Assembly (NCBI GenBank): GCA_002786025.1
Contig: NHNW01000042.1
Span: forward strand, 124,001-188,000
DNA: 64,000 nt
DNA from: Zasmidium citrigriseum
Lineage: Eukaryota > Ascomycota > Dothideomycetes > Mycosphaerellales > Mycosphaerellaceae
Reading direction: 5' to 3'
Below are positions 9,639-20,717 of this stretch, one piece after another. The stretch's first letter is position 1; the number at the start of each line of letters is the position of its first letter. The notes under the pieces are model-generated. The model worked only from the letters and a program-made list of their open reading frames with translations. It did no database searches and was not told where the DNA came from. Both the position numbers and the translations under genes were made by a program.

Positions 9639-11254
9639 CTAAAGCACTTCGTCGTCGTCTTCCTCTTTCTTGACGCTGACGGGCGGTGTCGCTTTCTCCT
9701 TCTTGATGCTGGCTGGTGGCGTGTCTGCCTCGTCGTCGGCGTCATCGTCGTACATGTTTGATCGAATGGAGTGGGCCGAGGTCAGGCGTGCGTTCTTGTC
9801 ATGCTTGATGAAGTTCGTGAGGCCTTTGAAGGTGTCTTTCTTGGCGTCCTTCTTCGTGCTTTGCTGGCCGTTCGGCTGATTCTCCTTGTCGCTGTCGCCA
9901 CTGCCCGTATCTTTTGGAGCTTCGTGCTTGATTGCGGTGGATTTGCTGAAGTAGTCAAGACCCTCCTTCTTCATCTCTTGACGCTCAAAGGTCTGCGTGT
10001 CCTCCTCCATGTCGCTATCGCCATCATCATCCTGATGGGCGAATTCGGCCTCGCGCTTGTCGTTCTTCGGGCTGTCGAAAGTCGTCCTCTTCGCCTTCGT
10101 TGGACTGCCCTCATCCTTCTCCTCACCAAATTCTGCTGAGCTTCGCTTGCTCCTCTTATTGCTCAGACCCTGCAACTGCATCTTGCCAATGTCCGGCACC
10201 ACGGTTTTCTTGGGAAAGCCAGTGAAGCCGAACTTGCGCAGCACATCCTCGCCGCGGTACTTGAATTTGAAAACAGCGTACGCCTCACCACCGTCCGGGG
10301 TATAGTAATCGATGTAGTGGACCTGCTTGGAGGAAGACTTCTGGCCTGTGACGTCCGCAGTCGCAGTGTGCGAGATGTCTTTGCCGGCCTGCGATGAAGT
10401 TAGTCGACGAGTCTAGGGTGGGCTCGATGAGATGTACAGACCTTTTCACCTTCATCCATGGTTTCCTCGCCACGTTCTGGGCGATAGTCCTCCCAGAAGG
10501 ACTTCTCTGCCACCACGCAGCGCTCGAAGGTGATCTCGAGCAGGCCGGCTTTGGAGGTCTCTTCCTTGTCCTCGCATTTGGGATCGAGGCCGCCCAGCAG
10601 GCCCGCCAGCTCGTCGTCCACGCCGCCGTTGTCGCGCTCCTTACCAGAAGGCGCGAGCGACATGTCCTCAAGCAGCGAGTCGATACCTAGGCCAACTTCG
10701 TTGAAGATCCAGCGATGCCACCAGAGGTTGCCGTCCTCGCCTGGTACCTGAGAGATGTTAATAGGGGTGTGCTTGTCAGGTGCCGGTGGCGACTCACTGA
10801 ACGACCTTCCATGGTGGTCTTGGATCGGAAGTATCGGTGGGTCTTGTCGAGGTAAATGATGGATCGCTTCTCGGCTTTGGTGCGCCCGTCGAATCGCAGC
10901 GTGGCCAGTAGGTGCCATGGAGCGCGGTGTCGCTTGGGCATGCGCTCGCCAGAGTGAAGATAGTCCAAGCCTTCGGCCTGCATGATCTCTTCTTGGATCG
11001 GTGGAAAGGGCATCTCGTGCGTAATCTTGATAGTGAAAGGTCGGCCGGTATCTGCCTGTGAGCAAGAGAAAAGAGGTCAGCAGATGTCATGAGCCCATAG
11101 TGCTTCTGAGCGTCGCCACTGGCCGTTGAAGGCGTACCTGAATGAAGCAGCTCACGACCTCATCCTTCTTGACTGCCTGCGGAGCCCATTCTTGGAGAGG
11201 CTTGCCGGAGATGCCGTCTAAGACCTGGCAGGTCAGATGCTTGAGGGTCGGCAT
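9639..11254 (-). CDS. DUF7918-like fungal protein, nuclear-type acidic tail
   Basis: Four exons on the minus strand: 11254-11139/11138, 11055-10798, 10747-10442 and 10388-9639, with introns of 82, 50 and 53 bp; all are in frame and give about 476 residues. The first ~270 residues form a folded-looking domain: MPTLKHLTCQVLDGISGKPLQ at the start, a WWHRWIFNEVG segment, and a closing AVFKFKYRGEDVLRKFGF. The closing FKFKYRSxxxLxxxGI pattern is what I know from the DUF7918 family of filamentous ascomycetes, whose function is unknown. The C-terminal 200 residues are low-complexity, acidic and Lys-rich with KRSKR and KKEK clusters, suggesting a nuclear protein. The assignment rests on this pattern only. 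Confidence 0.65.
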
Positions 11255-11724
11255 GGTGGTGTTGCCGTCCTCGAGTCTGTGTGGTTGAAGTTAGGAGCTG
11301 TGTGGAGGGCGAAGCGGTTTTGAAGAAGTAATTGGTGAAGTCGGCAGGTGAGTGTGACGGCGATGTCTTCCAGAAGATGAGACGTGAAGGCATGGAGTCT
11401 GCCGAATGCGCTAGAGCCGTCGAGCGGCCCGTGTGTCGGGCGAGTGGCGGCGAAACTAAGACAAGGATTTAGAGTTCAGGTGAATGCTTTCACCCTGCTA
11501 GCCCAGCACACTCGCGACCTCTTCATATTGACACTTTCAAGAGAATCAGCTGTCGATGAGAACTATCACTGTCATGCTATCAGCACTTCATTGACTGTGT
11601 CCTACTTACATCGCCCATCTCAATGGCCAAAGCACACCCAGGGTATCAACCGAAGCAAGGCAAACGCCGTCTCCCAAACATCCCATCACTCCACTGCCAT
11701 GCATTTTCTGGTGCATCCATATCA

Positions 11725-13886
11725 TCACTTATGCCAAACGCCTTTATCGTCTTGAACTCCGATCTCATATCCCAATAGCACCTCCGTCGTGGTGCCTTCC
11801 CAACCACGGTTCCCACCAGCTGACAACATGAATCGACATGAAGGATCGATGTAGACAGACGATATGACGCCACCACGGTGTCCAGGGATGATGGTGAAGG
11901 GCACTGCCTTGTGCTTCGATTCCGCCTGCGCGAGGTCGTAGATTCTGAGGATGTCTGAGGATGCACTGGTGAAGAAAAGATTAGCAATACGTGACAGTGT
12001 TGGTCAGAGCCAGCGACTTACCATATCAGGTGCTTCTTGTTTGGCATCGCACGCAACGCATACACAGGGCCACTGCCATGTTGGAACTTGAACTGTCGAT
12101 TTGGTTCCGAGCGTTTTGTGCTCAGATGATGGATCGAGTATTCCTCAACCATGTTCTGTCGGCGACCCACGTAAAAGAAGTTGCCGTCTGGACTCCAGCA
12201 TGCACCTGTGCACCATGGGGCCGTACCGCCATACGGCTGGACAGTGGCGATCGGCGCAGCGACACGTTTATCCCAAATCCGGATCATACCGTCAATCGAG
12301 GCATCGAGAAAAGTCGATTCTGATTGCACTGGAAGATCGGCGACCGAAGACTTTTGGTCCTCGTTCGTTGGCGGAGCAGTGAGAGGCTCGTCAGAATGAG
12401 GCAGGCCGTTGGTGACTATTGTGCTGGGACGCTCAGAGTCGGCTTGCGACTTCTCCTCATTGGCAGCGCCGTGAGATGCTCCATTCGCCAGCGCGGCATG
12501 ATCAGCAGCTGCCTCTGCATTCGGAGCAGAAGGCTCAGACTCGGGTGGCTGTACAGGTCCTCCACTGCCCACGCCAGACATCTCCACATCTGCCTCTCCA
12601 GGGGCGTCTTGCTCGGCGTCCTGCATCTCAGTCTCGAGTGCACGAGCAAGGGCATCGTCATCGTCGCCAAAGGCATTTCCACCACCGCCTCCGCCTGTGT
12701 CTTCGCCAAACAATGAGCCATGGTCTCCTTCCCCGAAAAGACTACCCTCGGGCGAGCCCATGGCGTCCTCTTCACCATCGCCCATCTTTGAAGGACGCCT
12801 GCTGCCACCACTACCAAACGTGCCATTCGCGAGTGGTTTGTCTGCGTTGTTGCTGGAGAAGGTTGCGCTGGTCTGAGGATGTACTTCTGTCACTTCGGGG
12901 ATGGAAGTATCACTCATGGGTCGGACTTCAACGGCGGCGACCTGAGATCCGGCTCCGTTAAATGACCGTTTCACCTTGCCGGTATGTAGATCCCAGTCGA
13001 ATATATTCTTGTCCCAGCTGCCAGACAGTACACTGCACTCGTCTTGGGAGAGAGATAGAACAGACACCGCGCTTGTGTGCTCCTTGAGAGTAGCAATGCG
13101 AGTTCCAGCCTGGTGTCTGCATGTTTGGAGGTTGATCCCACCAGATTCGAGGCCCGATAGGAGCCAAGTAGCTTGATGCTGAACAGCAAGTGAGTAAACC
13201 GGACTGGTCCATTTGCCTTCATCATCCTTGGAGGGAGGAGTCTTCAAAGCAGATGACTCTTCGTTCTCCCAATATGTCAGCAGTGAGCCGGCCTTCATCA
13301 CGCTGTCGACAAAGGGATGCTTTTGTGCAACAGTGAGCGGGACCTTGCCATTGGCAGTTTCCACCCAGTTGTACATTCTGACGTAGCCATCAGATCCTCC
13401 AGAAAAGACCCAGTGCATGTCTGGTGTCGCCGTGATAGCATTGATCGAGGTGCTCTGCGGTGCAGCCATGGTCGGAACGATGTCGTATGCTTGCGCTGTG
13501 AGGGCTTCTGGTCGGACTGGAGGTATGTATGATGCAATACCTGTAGTGCCAGGAGATCGAGCCGCGGAAGCACGAGGGGATGGCGAGGTCAGGACCACAG
13601 CAGGGTTTTGTTGTCCATCTCGGCTTGTTGTACGGCCACCAGCGGCATGTTCGCTTGCGCGGCGCGAGGGCGATTCTGGCTCGTTTTTGTCGTCGTCTTC
13701 ATCATCCTCGTTGTCATCGTCATTATCATCTTCTCCTTCGTCTTCCTCGTCGTCATCACCGCCTTGGTCTACATCTTGATCGTCGTCTTGTGTAGGCTCA
13801 TTCACGTCCTCCATTTCCTCGTCCTCGTTCTCATCCTCGTCTTGCGACCCCGCGGTTGGGTCATTGTCGTCGTCGAAGGAAGCCAT
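11725..13886 (-). CDS. spt8: SAGA complex subunit Spt8, WD40-repeat protein
   Basis: Two exons, 13886-12022 and 11965-11725, joined by a 56-bp intron; 701 residues. The first 75 residues are an extreme Asp/Glu run. WD40 repeats follow from about residue 140: WVFSGGSDGYVRMYNW, then ALKEHTSAVSVLSL with SGSWDKNIFDWDLHTGKV, later FLDASIDGMIRIWDKR, and in the last exon PGHRGGVISSVYIDPS ending in a LLGYEI strand. This layout, with a long acidic Gly/Ser-rich insertion (about residues 350-520, including two SLFGE copies) splitting the propeller, is that of Spt8. Spt8 binds TBP and brings it to SAGA-dependent promoters in the nucleus. It is divergent from the helicase gene at 15177 across a 1.3-kb shared upstream region. 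Confidence 0.92.
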
Positions 13887-15176
13887 ACTGTATGCTCTTC
13901 AATCCTTTCCCGTGTCTACGGTCTAGTCGAGCGGCCTTGTTTATGGTTGGGAATCGCGGTTCAGACTGATGTATATGTAACCGTGGTTAATTCGAGGTTT
14001 ACGTCTTTGCTCGTTCTCGTCGTCGCCGTTGCCAAATCCAGAGTTGCATTTGTCGGAAACAAACCAACTAGGTCGCCGCCTCGGAACGCATGTATGCGGC
14101 TGCTTGTGGAGCTGAGGTGGAGGATGGGTGGATTGAATAGGACTGTGAGGACTCGCGTTAGTTTTGTGAGTTCTCAGGACTCATTAGAACAAGCATCCGG
14201 AGGACAGCGGCCTGGCAAGGCGGTAACAAGGCAATGGCAATTGGACTGAGCATTCGCGATCACAAGCTAGCGAGAGAGCTGGAGTGCGGTCGAGCTGGAG
14301 ATTCGGCTCCCACCCCCGTAGAACGCCGAAGCTTGGCGCCTGCTCCTTCTCGCTGACTTCAGACTTCACGTCCGCTCTTTCCCAGCTTTCACACTCGATA
14401 CTTCCATCTACGGCCCAAGCACGCATCAATATGGAATGCACAAGGCGATCTCACACACGACGCAACGCGTGTCTCTATGTCTCGTTGGACGTGATGATAC
14501 TCACATTCGGTAGTGGAGTATGCAACGACCCGAGGAAAGCGGCGTGGTGATGGATACCTACATACAGGTCAAAGCGCGTAGCAAATGGAGCTCCTGTGAT
14601 AAAAGAAAGAAAAAGAGGAGGCTATGCGTGCAGGTGAACATCACAAAGGTGCTGTACGCGCAAGTAACAAGGGGAGCGCGCGCTCGTTGCTGTCCGCTTT
14701 ATTGCACAGTTCATCTGTAGGGCATGGCAAGTACTTTCTTAGGTGACTGCTGCAAGCGCCCCAAACGCGCGTGTTTGCGCTTTCCGCGTCTGCCCCCTAG
14801 TTGCCGGCTGTCTTCTTTCCCCTCTGCCATCAATTTCACCTTTACACAGCACCTTTCCCCACAGCACCGGCCGCTTCCAAGCCACTGCGAAGTCTCTTGG
14901 TCGATTGAATTCTTCTGAGAGTCTGGGAGAGAGAGCGTTTGAGAGAATATAGAAAGGTGAGTGCCCGCATTGACCACACTGCCGCCGCCGTCTGCCTCCT
15001 TCACTGTTTGGCGAAGCTGCCAGCTTCCTTTCCTTCCAACTTCAAACTTCAACCTCCGCCAAACATCAACCAACACACATCCACCACCACCACCATCACC
15101 ACATCCCCTTTTTGCATCAAATTCATCCATCTCAAGGCATGCTCTTCATCAGCCACTAACTGCGCATGCCTTCAGA
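13887..15176. promoter_or_regulatory. Divergent promoter region of spt8 and the silencing helicase, with probable 5' UTR intron
   Basis: About 1.3 kb without a supported coding gene. On the plus strand a GTGAGT donor at 14957 and a CTTCAG acceptor ending at 15175 would remove a 219-bp intron that ends just one base before the ATG at 15177. CT-rich and CA-rich stretches (for example 15070-15110) inside it fit a fungal 5' leader. This intron is inferred from splice signals only. Confidence 0.5.
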
Positions 15177-18100
15177 ATGAACGAGCACCTGCCAGAGCGC
15201 TTTGGTCGCTCGCGACGCGGCGGCCGAGGGGACTACCGACCTCAACAGGCGGAAGTCCTCATACTACCACCCAAGCTGAACCCTCGAATCCGCGAGTACT
15301 TCGAGGCGAAGCCTGCCAGTGGCGGCAGCTGGCTGCTCCGTCCGGAATTCCCGACCTCGGAGGAGATACTGGACCGCGAAGGTGGCGTCGAAGGCTGCTC
15401 AGGTTCAGGCTCCTCTGAAATTGTGGAAATTGCCGCTAACAGACCAGTCGGGCCATTCGAAGACGTCGAGCATTACCTCTCTACGCAGTATGAGCTGTTG
15501 CGGGAGGATGCCATCAAAGGCTTGCGCGATGCAGTCTCCAGATTCTCTTTCACCCCAGATGCCTCGGAAGATACATTCTCAGGGGCTATGGGAATCTATG
15601 ATAAGGTGCGTAGCAGTGGTCCGCCAGTTCCTTTAGTCGCTGACGAGCCCCCAGGTGCACATCTGCGGCCTAACCATCTCAACTCGCGGCGTCGCCGCCC
15701 GGGTCACCTTCAGCCTCGTTCGCAGCGGCAAGAAGATTTTGTGGGAGCAGTCCAAGCGTCTCATCACTGGCAGCCTCGTTGCATTGACACCAGCCAACGA
15801 CAAATTCGAAAAGAAGGCTATCCTGGCCACCGTGGCCGCTCGACCTCTCACGGGGGTCCAGTCGAACCCACCAGAGCTGGACTTGTTCTTCACCAACCTC
15901 GAGGATCTGGAGATTGACCCGGCACAAGAGTTCATCATGATCGAGGACCGATCATCATTCTATGAAGCAGCACGATCGACACTGCTTGCATTGCAGCACA
16001 TGAAGACAGAGAAGTTCCCGCTTTCAGAGCATCTTGTCGACGCAAAGCGTGAAGTCACGGCGCCGCAGTTCATTCGAGACAATCAGAAGAAGGATCTGAC
16101 GTCTGTCCTCATCAACAACAAGCACCAAACCTATGAGAACGTGGACATACTGAGGCAGTGGCCGACTCAGCCCGAGAGCGAACTTGATGCCTCCCAGTTG
16201 AGGGCACTTCACCGCATCCTGACCAAGCGACTTGCGATTGTCCAAGGACCACCGTAAGTGCCCTACACCACCCTGGCGATCATAAGCTAACAGCATTGCA
16301 AAGTGGAACTGGCAAGACTCATGTCTCTGTCCAAGCAATCAAGATCATGCTACAGAATCGGAGACCTGACGATGCACCCATTATCATCGCTTGTCAAACC
16401 AATCATGCCATCGACCAGATTCTCCGGCACATCGCGAAATTCGAGCCAGAGTTCGTACGACTCGGCGGCAGAAGCAAGGATCAAGACGTGATCAAGAAGC
16501 GAACCCTGTATGAAGTCCGCAATGAGACTTCGGAGAGCCCTCCTGCTGGATGCATGTTCGGCATGGCCAGAAAGAAGATGAAGGATATGGAGAAGGACAT
16601 CGCTGTCCTTCTCACGCCTCTCCGCCCAGACAAGAAGCCACTCGACCATCGCGTACTGGAGGACATGAAGATTCTCTCCAAGGCTCAGGCTGACTCTCTC
16701 GAGTCCGGCGCGGCACAATGGGTACAAGACAGGTTGTCAAATCCCAACGATGCCCGCTCTCCATTCACGGTTTGGCTTGGCGACAAGCTGCGTCCGGTGC
16801 CTCCCAAGCAGGAGCCTGAAGAGTACGGCTTCGACTACGAAGAGGTAGACCTTGAGTTCGAACAAATCAAGGAGATGGAGGCCGAAAACGTGGCAAAGGA
16901 CGACGAAGAGTTTGACACGCTCGTTGGACCCTACCTTCCCCTGGGCGACAATTTCACCTGTCGCGTAGTTCCTGGCGAGGGCAACAAAGTCAAAGACTGG
17001 CTGAAGGAGACAGATATGTGGAAGATTGCAGAAGCGAAGCGTCCAAGCATATACCGCTATCTGCAAGCTGAGCTCAAGAAGCACATCGTCTTCAGCGTCC
17101 GAGACATCAGCAAGCGGTACCAGGAAGAGGTAATCAAGCGCCGCATTGGCTACTGGGAGAGGGACGAGATTATTCTCAAGCGACAGAAGGTGATTGGCAT
17201 GACGACGAGTGAGTTTCAAACCGGTCATATAAGGTACGATTGGCATACTGACTTTTCACAGCCGGCTTCAGCAAGTATCGCGCCTTGATCTCTGCCCTGC
17301 AACCGAAGACGATCCTTATCGAAGAAGCCGCAGAGACTTTGGAGGCTCCCGTCACGGTCGCATGCATACCATCTCTCGAGAATCTCATCCTTGTCGGCGA
17401 CCATCAGCAGCTACGACCTCATACGCAAGTCAAAGCCCATGAAGACAAGCCCTATTTCCTCAATGTGTCTCTTTTCGAGCGCCTTGTCAACAACAAAATC
17501 GAGTTCGATACCCTCTCCAAGCAACGCCGCATGATTCCGGAGATACGGAGATTGCTCTATCCCATCTACAAGGACAAGGTCACCGATCACGCATCTGTCG
17601 TCAACCCTGCCGTAAGGCCTCCAGTCCCGGGAATGGGAGGAGTCAACTCATTCTTCTTTACCCATCGTTGGGCAGAATCCCGAGATGACCAGATGAGTTG
17701 CCTCAACTCACAGGAAGCTGAAATGATCGTCGGACTGTTCGGACACCTGATGTACAATGGCATGCACGAAGACGATATCACCGTTCTGACGTTCTACAAT
17801 GGTCAGCGCAAGCACATCCTCTCCAAACTCCGTCACGCCTTTGACGGCAGAAAGTTCAACGTGGTCACCGTGGACAGCTATCAGGGAGAGGAGAATAAGG
17901 TTGTCATCCTCAGTCTCGTCCGATCCAACGACAACAACCAGATTGGCTTCTTGAACGTGGACAACCGTGTATGCGTCGCCCTCTCTCGCGCACAATGCGG
18001 TCTCTACATCTTCGGAAACGGCATGCTCCTTCACAAGAACAGCAAGACCTGGCAGGCGGTTCTTGAAATCATCGGGGGCAGGAGACAGAGGAAGACTATG

Positions 18101-18673
18101 CCCGACGTGCAGCCGCAGCGTCTTGGAGAGACGTTACCGATCCGCTGCTCAAAACACGATCGCCTTGTCGAGATCGCCAACCCAGATGGATGGGAGAAGC
18201 TGCTGGGCGGCTGCGAGTTGCCTTGCGGTGGCACGCTGCCTTGTGGACATCCATGCGAGCTGGTCTGCCATCCCGTGCCGCACGAGAACGTCAATTGCAC
18301 CAAGTGCCGCCCGAAGCCGAGCCAGAATGAGAATGAAGAGCTTCAACCGCGACCGACTTCAGGCTCCGTTGCGTCTTCGCAGTCCAAGTCGACGGATTCG
18401 TGGAAGGACTTTACCCAACAAGAGCCTGCCCGTCTTCAGGAGCGCATGGACTCGTACCAGAGCAGTCCCGAGAAGAGCGGTGACGAGAACCTCATCGACG
18501 TCAGCCCCAACAACGATATGACCAAGCGGATGAAGCAGACCAGCCTTGGCTTCGATGGCACGTCAGAAGCTCCAAGCCGGACAGCCAGTGGCGAGGTCAA
18601 GCGAATCAGACAGATTGCGAGATTTGAGGTTGGTCGCAAGGATTGGTCCAAGGAGGGCAGCTTGCTCGATTGA
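15177..18673 (+). CDS. ZNFX1/Hrr1/SAD-3-type SF1 RNA helicase with NF-X1 zinc finger
   Basis: Four exons: 15177-15605, 15655-16253, 16304-17208, 17262-18673; introns are 49, 50 and 53 bp; 1114 residues. Upf1-like superfamily-1 helicase motifs are in order: Walker A GPPGTGKT (about residue 341, split by intron 2), CQTNHAID (Ia), ILIEEAAE (motif II near 662-669, with E replacing the first D as usual in this subfamily), LVGDHQQLRP (III), KQRRM (IV), VDSYQGEENKVVILSLVRS (V) and NRVCVALSRA (VI). A CELPCGGTLPCGHPCELVC segment with CTKC follows, one NF-X1-type zinc finger unit. Known relatives are S. pombe Hrr1, which works with RNA-dependent RNA polymerase in heterochromatic RNAi, Neurospora SAD-3 in meiotic silencing, and animal ZNFX1. 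The zinc finger array is very short compared with ZNFX1. A role in RNA silencing is inferred. Confidence 0.88.
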
Positions 18674-18953
18674 GCCAGCACTGCAACATGACTCTTCACA
18701 CTGTCTTGCTTTGAAGGAGAGAAGGATTGCGCAGGTCAATTATCGCATCGCTCCATAGCTTGTACTATCAGAAATGCTCTTCATGTTACACTCTCCTTTC
18801 CCATCTCGCCTCGAAGATCTTGGCATGCTGCTGCCTTGGACCCCATTGGATCCACACGCCCTGTTTGTCCCCGACTTGAGAGATTCTTTTCACGTCTTCA
18901 TCACTTCTTCATCAACATCCCACTCTCAGGAGTAAGATTAAAGCAAAAAACAA

Positions 18954-19703
18954 ATGATGTCTTCTAAGAACTGCCCCGTCCTGACCCTCCCAGCGGAACT
19001 CCGCAACCAAATCTACGAGTACGTCCTTTGCCCGTCTGGCACCTTGACCTTGAGTTCGAACAAAGCCACCCTATATGCCGTCGAACCACGCATCTCTCCA
19101 GCTCTCCTAGCGACCTGTCGTCAGATCCATCGTGAAGCCAAAGACCTGATCTATACTGAAAATACCATCACCTTCACGATTGACGCCCACGAAACCTACT
19201 GGCCTTCAATGTCTGAGAACCGTCTTCCTCAGCGGGCTCTCGAGAAAGTCCGACACTTGTGTGTGATTTTCGATTGTACGAGTAACTTGGCTGGGAGGTA
19301 TGAAGACGTCGATTTCGCTCCTTTGGAAGCGCTGGTAAGGTTGAAGAGCTTGAGAATTGGGGTTGTGGCGGCGAGGAAGAATGGTTGGCGGAGGGGGGAG
19401 AAGTTCAGCGAGACGGGAGTAGGGTTGATGAGGGAGGTGTTGATGAGGCTTCCGAGGGGTGTTGAGGTGGTTTGTGGGGTTGAGGAGGGGAGCCAGGAGG
19501 GGGTGTTGCTGGAGAGGCTTTTGAAGGAGAAGAGGAGGGGTTGGAGCGGGCCGGGGGCGGTGTGGAGTGTGCAGGGGAGGGAGATTGAGGATGCTGTGGA
19601 GAGGGTTGAGGGGGAAGTTAGGGGGGCTAAGAGTGGGCGGAATGGGGATGTTTTTGAGAGTTATCGGGAGTTGCAGATGGTTTGGGGAGGGGCGTTGGTA
19701 TGA
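18954..19703 (+). CDS. F-box-like / DUF7730-type fungal protein 1
   Basis: Intronless frame of 249 residues. The N-terminus has LTLPAELRNQIYEYVL, the signature of a very large fungal family (F-box-like, often labelled DUF7730), followed by LLATCRQIHREAKDLIYTENTITF, the second conserved helix of this family. The C-terminal half is Arg/Glu/Gly-rich. Members are often thought to be substrate adaptors of SCF ubiquitin ligases, but evidence is poor. The first codon could be 18954 or 18957, as two Met lie together. It is the first of three such genes in 3 kb and converges with the next. Confidence 0.7.
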   Translation: MMSSKNCPVLTLPAELRNQIYEYVLCPSGTLTLSSNKATLYAVEPRISPALLATCRQIHREAKDLIYTENTITFTIDAHETYWPSMSENRLPQRALEKVRHLCVIFDCTSNLAGRYEDVDFAPLEALVRLKSLRIGVVAARKNGWRRGEKFSETGVGLMREVLMRLPRGVEVVCGVEEGSQEGVLLERLLKEKRRGWSGPGAVWSVQGREIEDAVERVEGEVRGAKSGRNGDVFESYRELQMVWGGALV

Positions 19704-19883
19704 TGCGATGTCTTTTTGAGTTCGTATCTTAATGAACGCTATCAACTGATGGTGCTACCGATAATGGCTTTAGCAATAGCCATACGGACTCTTCCTGCGT
19801 ACCCAGTGAGTCGACCATAACAGATCAAGGATAGTGAACGCTGACGTGTGAATAGTGTCGTCTTCCTCCGCACCCAGACAAGT

Positions 19884-20579
19884 CTACTCCTTCACCCACT
19901 CCAACGCATGATGCCTCAACCCCACTCCGAGCCCCAAGATGTTCGCGCGAGAATGGTCGCACTCACTGGCCTCGAGATCCCCATGCCAACACCAATCATT
20001 CAGAAATAGCAGCCCCTGCATCTCCGTATCAACTTGACTAAAGCACGGGTATCCCTTTCCCTTCCAAACACGGCTCTCAGCCAAGTCGTAATACGGCGAG
20101 TACTTCTGCCGAAGACACATTGGCAACGCCTCGACGTTCGAGCATATAATAATCTTGCCGAGGGACTTCTGATTCGCCTTGCTCAAATCATTGAGCCATT
20201 TGCACGCGAGCTTCTCGACGTAAAGGTTTTGACCGCCGTAAAAATCTCTGATATCTTTCTGGATTGAGGTTATGCGGAAGGTGTTGCGGGAGTAGAAGAT
20301 GTCGAGGCTTTCTTGGTAGAGTTGCTGGGAGACGAGGGCGAGGACGGGTTGTTTGACGTCTGAGGATATTTTTTGTTGAATGCGTCGTTTGCCACGGTGT
20401 CGGATGACGTCGTGGTCTATGATATCGATGGGATGGGGTTTGACGACGGCTTTTTCATAGATGTGATTGCGGAGTTCGGCAGGAAGGTCGAGGAGGCGGA
20501 AGGGTAACGATGGTTGTGGTGCAACGGCACTTTGGCGAGAGATGCAAGACTGGGTTGACATGTCAATTGTTTGCATCAC
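19884..20579 (-). CDS. F-box-like / DUF7730-type fungal protein 2
   Basis: Frame of 231 residues on the minus strand without introns. It contains LLDLPAELRNHIYEKAVV near residue 30 and LALVSQQLYQESLDIFYSRNTFRI near 85, the paired motifs of the family. It ends in a divergent region with several Trp and Cys (LNDWCWHGD). It faces the first F-box-like gene (tail to tail, 180 bp apart) and is divergent from the third (138 bp apart), so the three look like a local family expansion. Sequence identity outside the motifs is low, so the duplication, if real, is old. Confidence 0.7.
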   Translation of the reverse strand: MMQTIDMSTQSCISRQSAVAPQPSLPFRLLDLPAELRNHIYEKAVVKPHPIDIIDHDVIRHRGKRRIQQKISSDVKQPVLALVSQQLYQESLDIFYSRNTFRITSIQKDIRDFYGGQNLYVEKLACKWLNDLSKANQKSLGKIIICSNVEALPMCLRQKYSPYYDLAESRVWKGKGYPCFSQVDTEMQGLLFLNDWCWHGDLEASECDHSRANILGLGVGLRHHALEWVKE

Positions 20580-20717
20580 GAGAAGAATGGCGGAGACTTA
20601 CACCCATGTTTCTCGAACCTGCGTCGTCGGCCGTGTTGGTTTCCCACACTGATCTGATGAGCGTCGTTTCGAGGCGGTAGTGCGGGTGACTGGGACAGGA
20701 AGTGGAAGAAGGACGCA

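Noticed and set aside
8900..9745. 281-codon minus-strand frame
   Set aside because: Basic, Ser/Thr-rich, no domain, overlaps the end of the DUF7918-like gene in another frame, no codon bias advantage.
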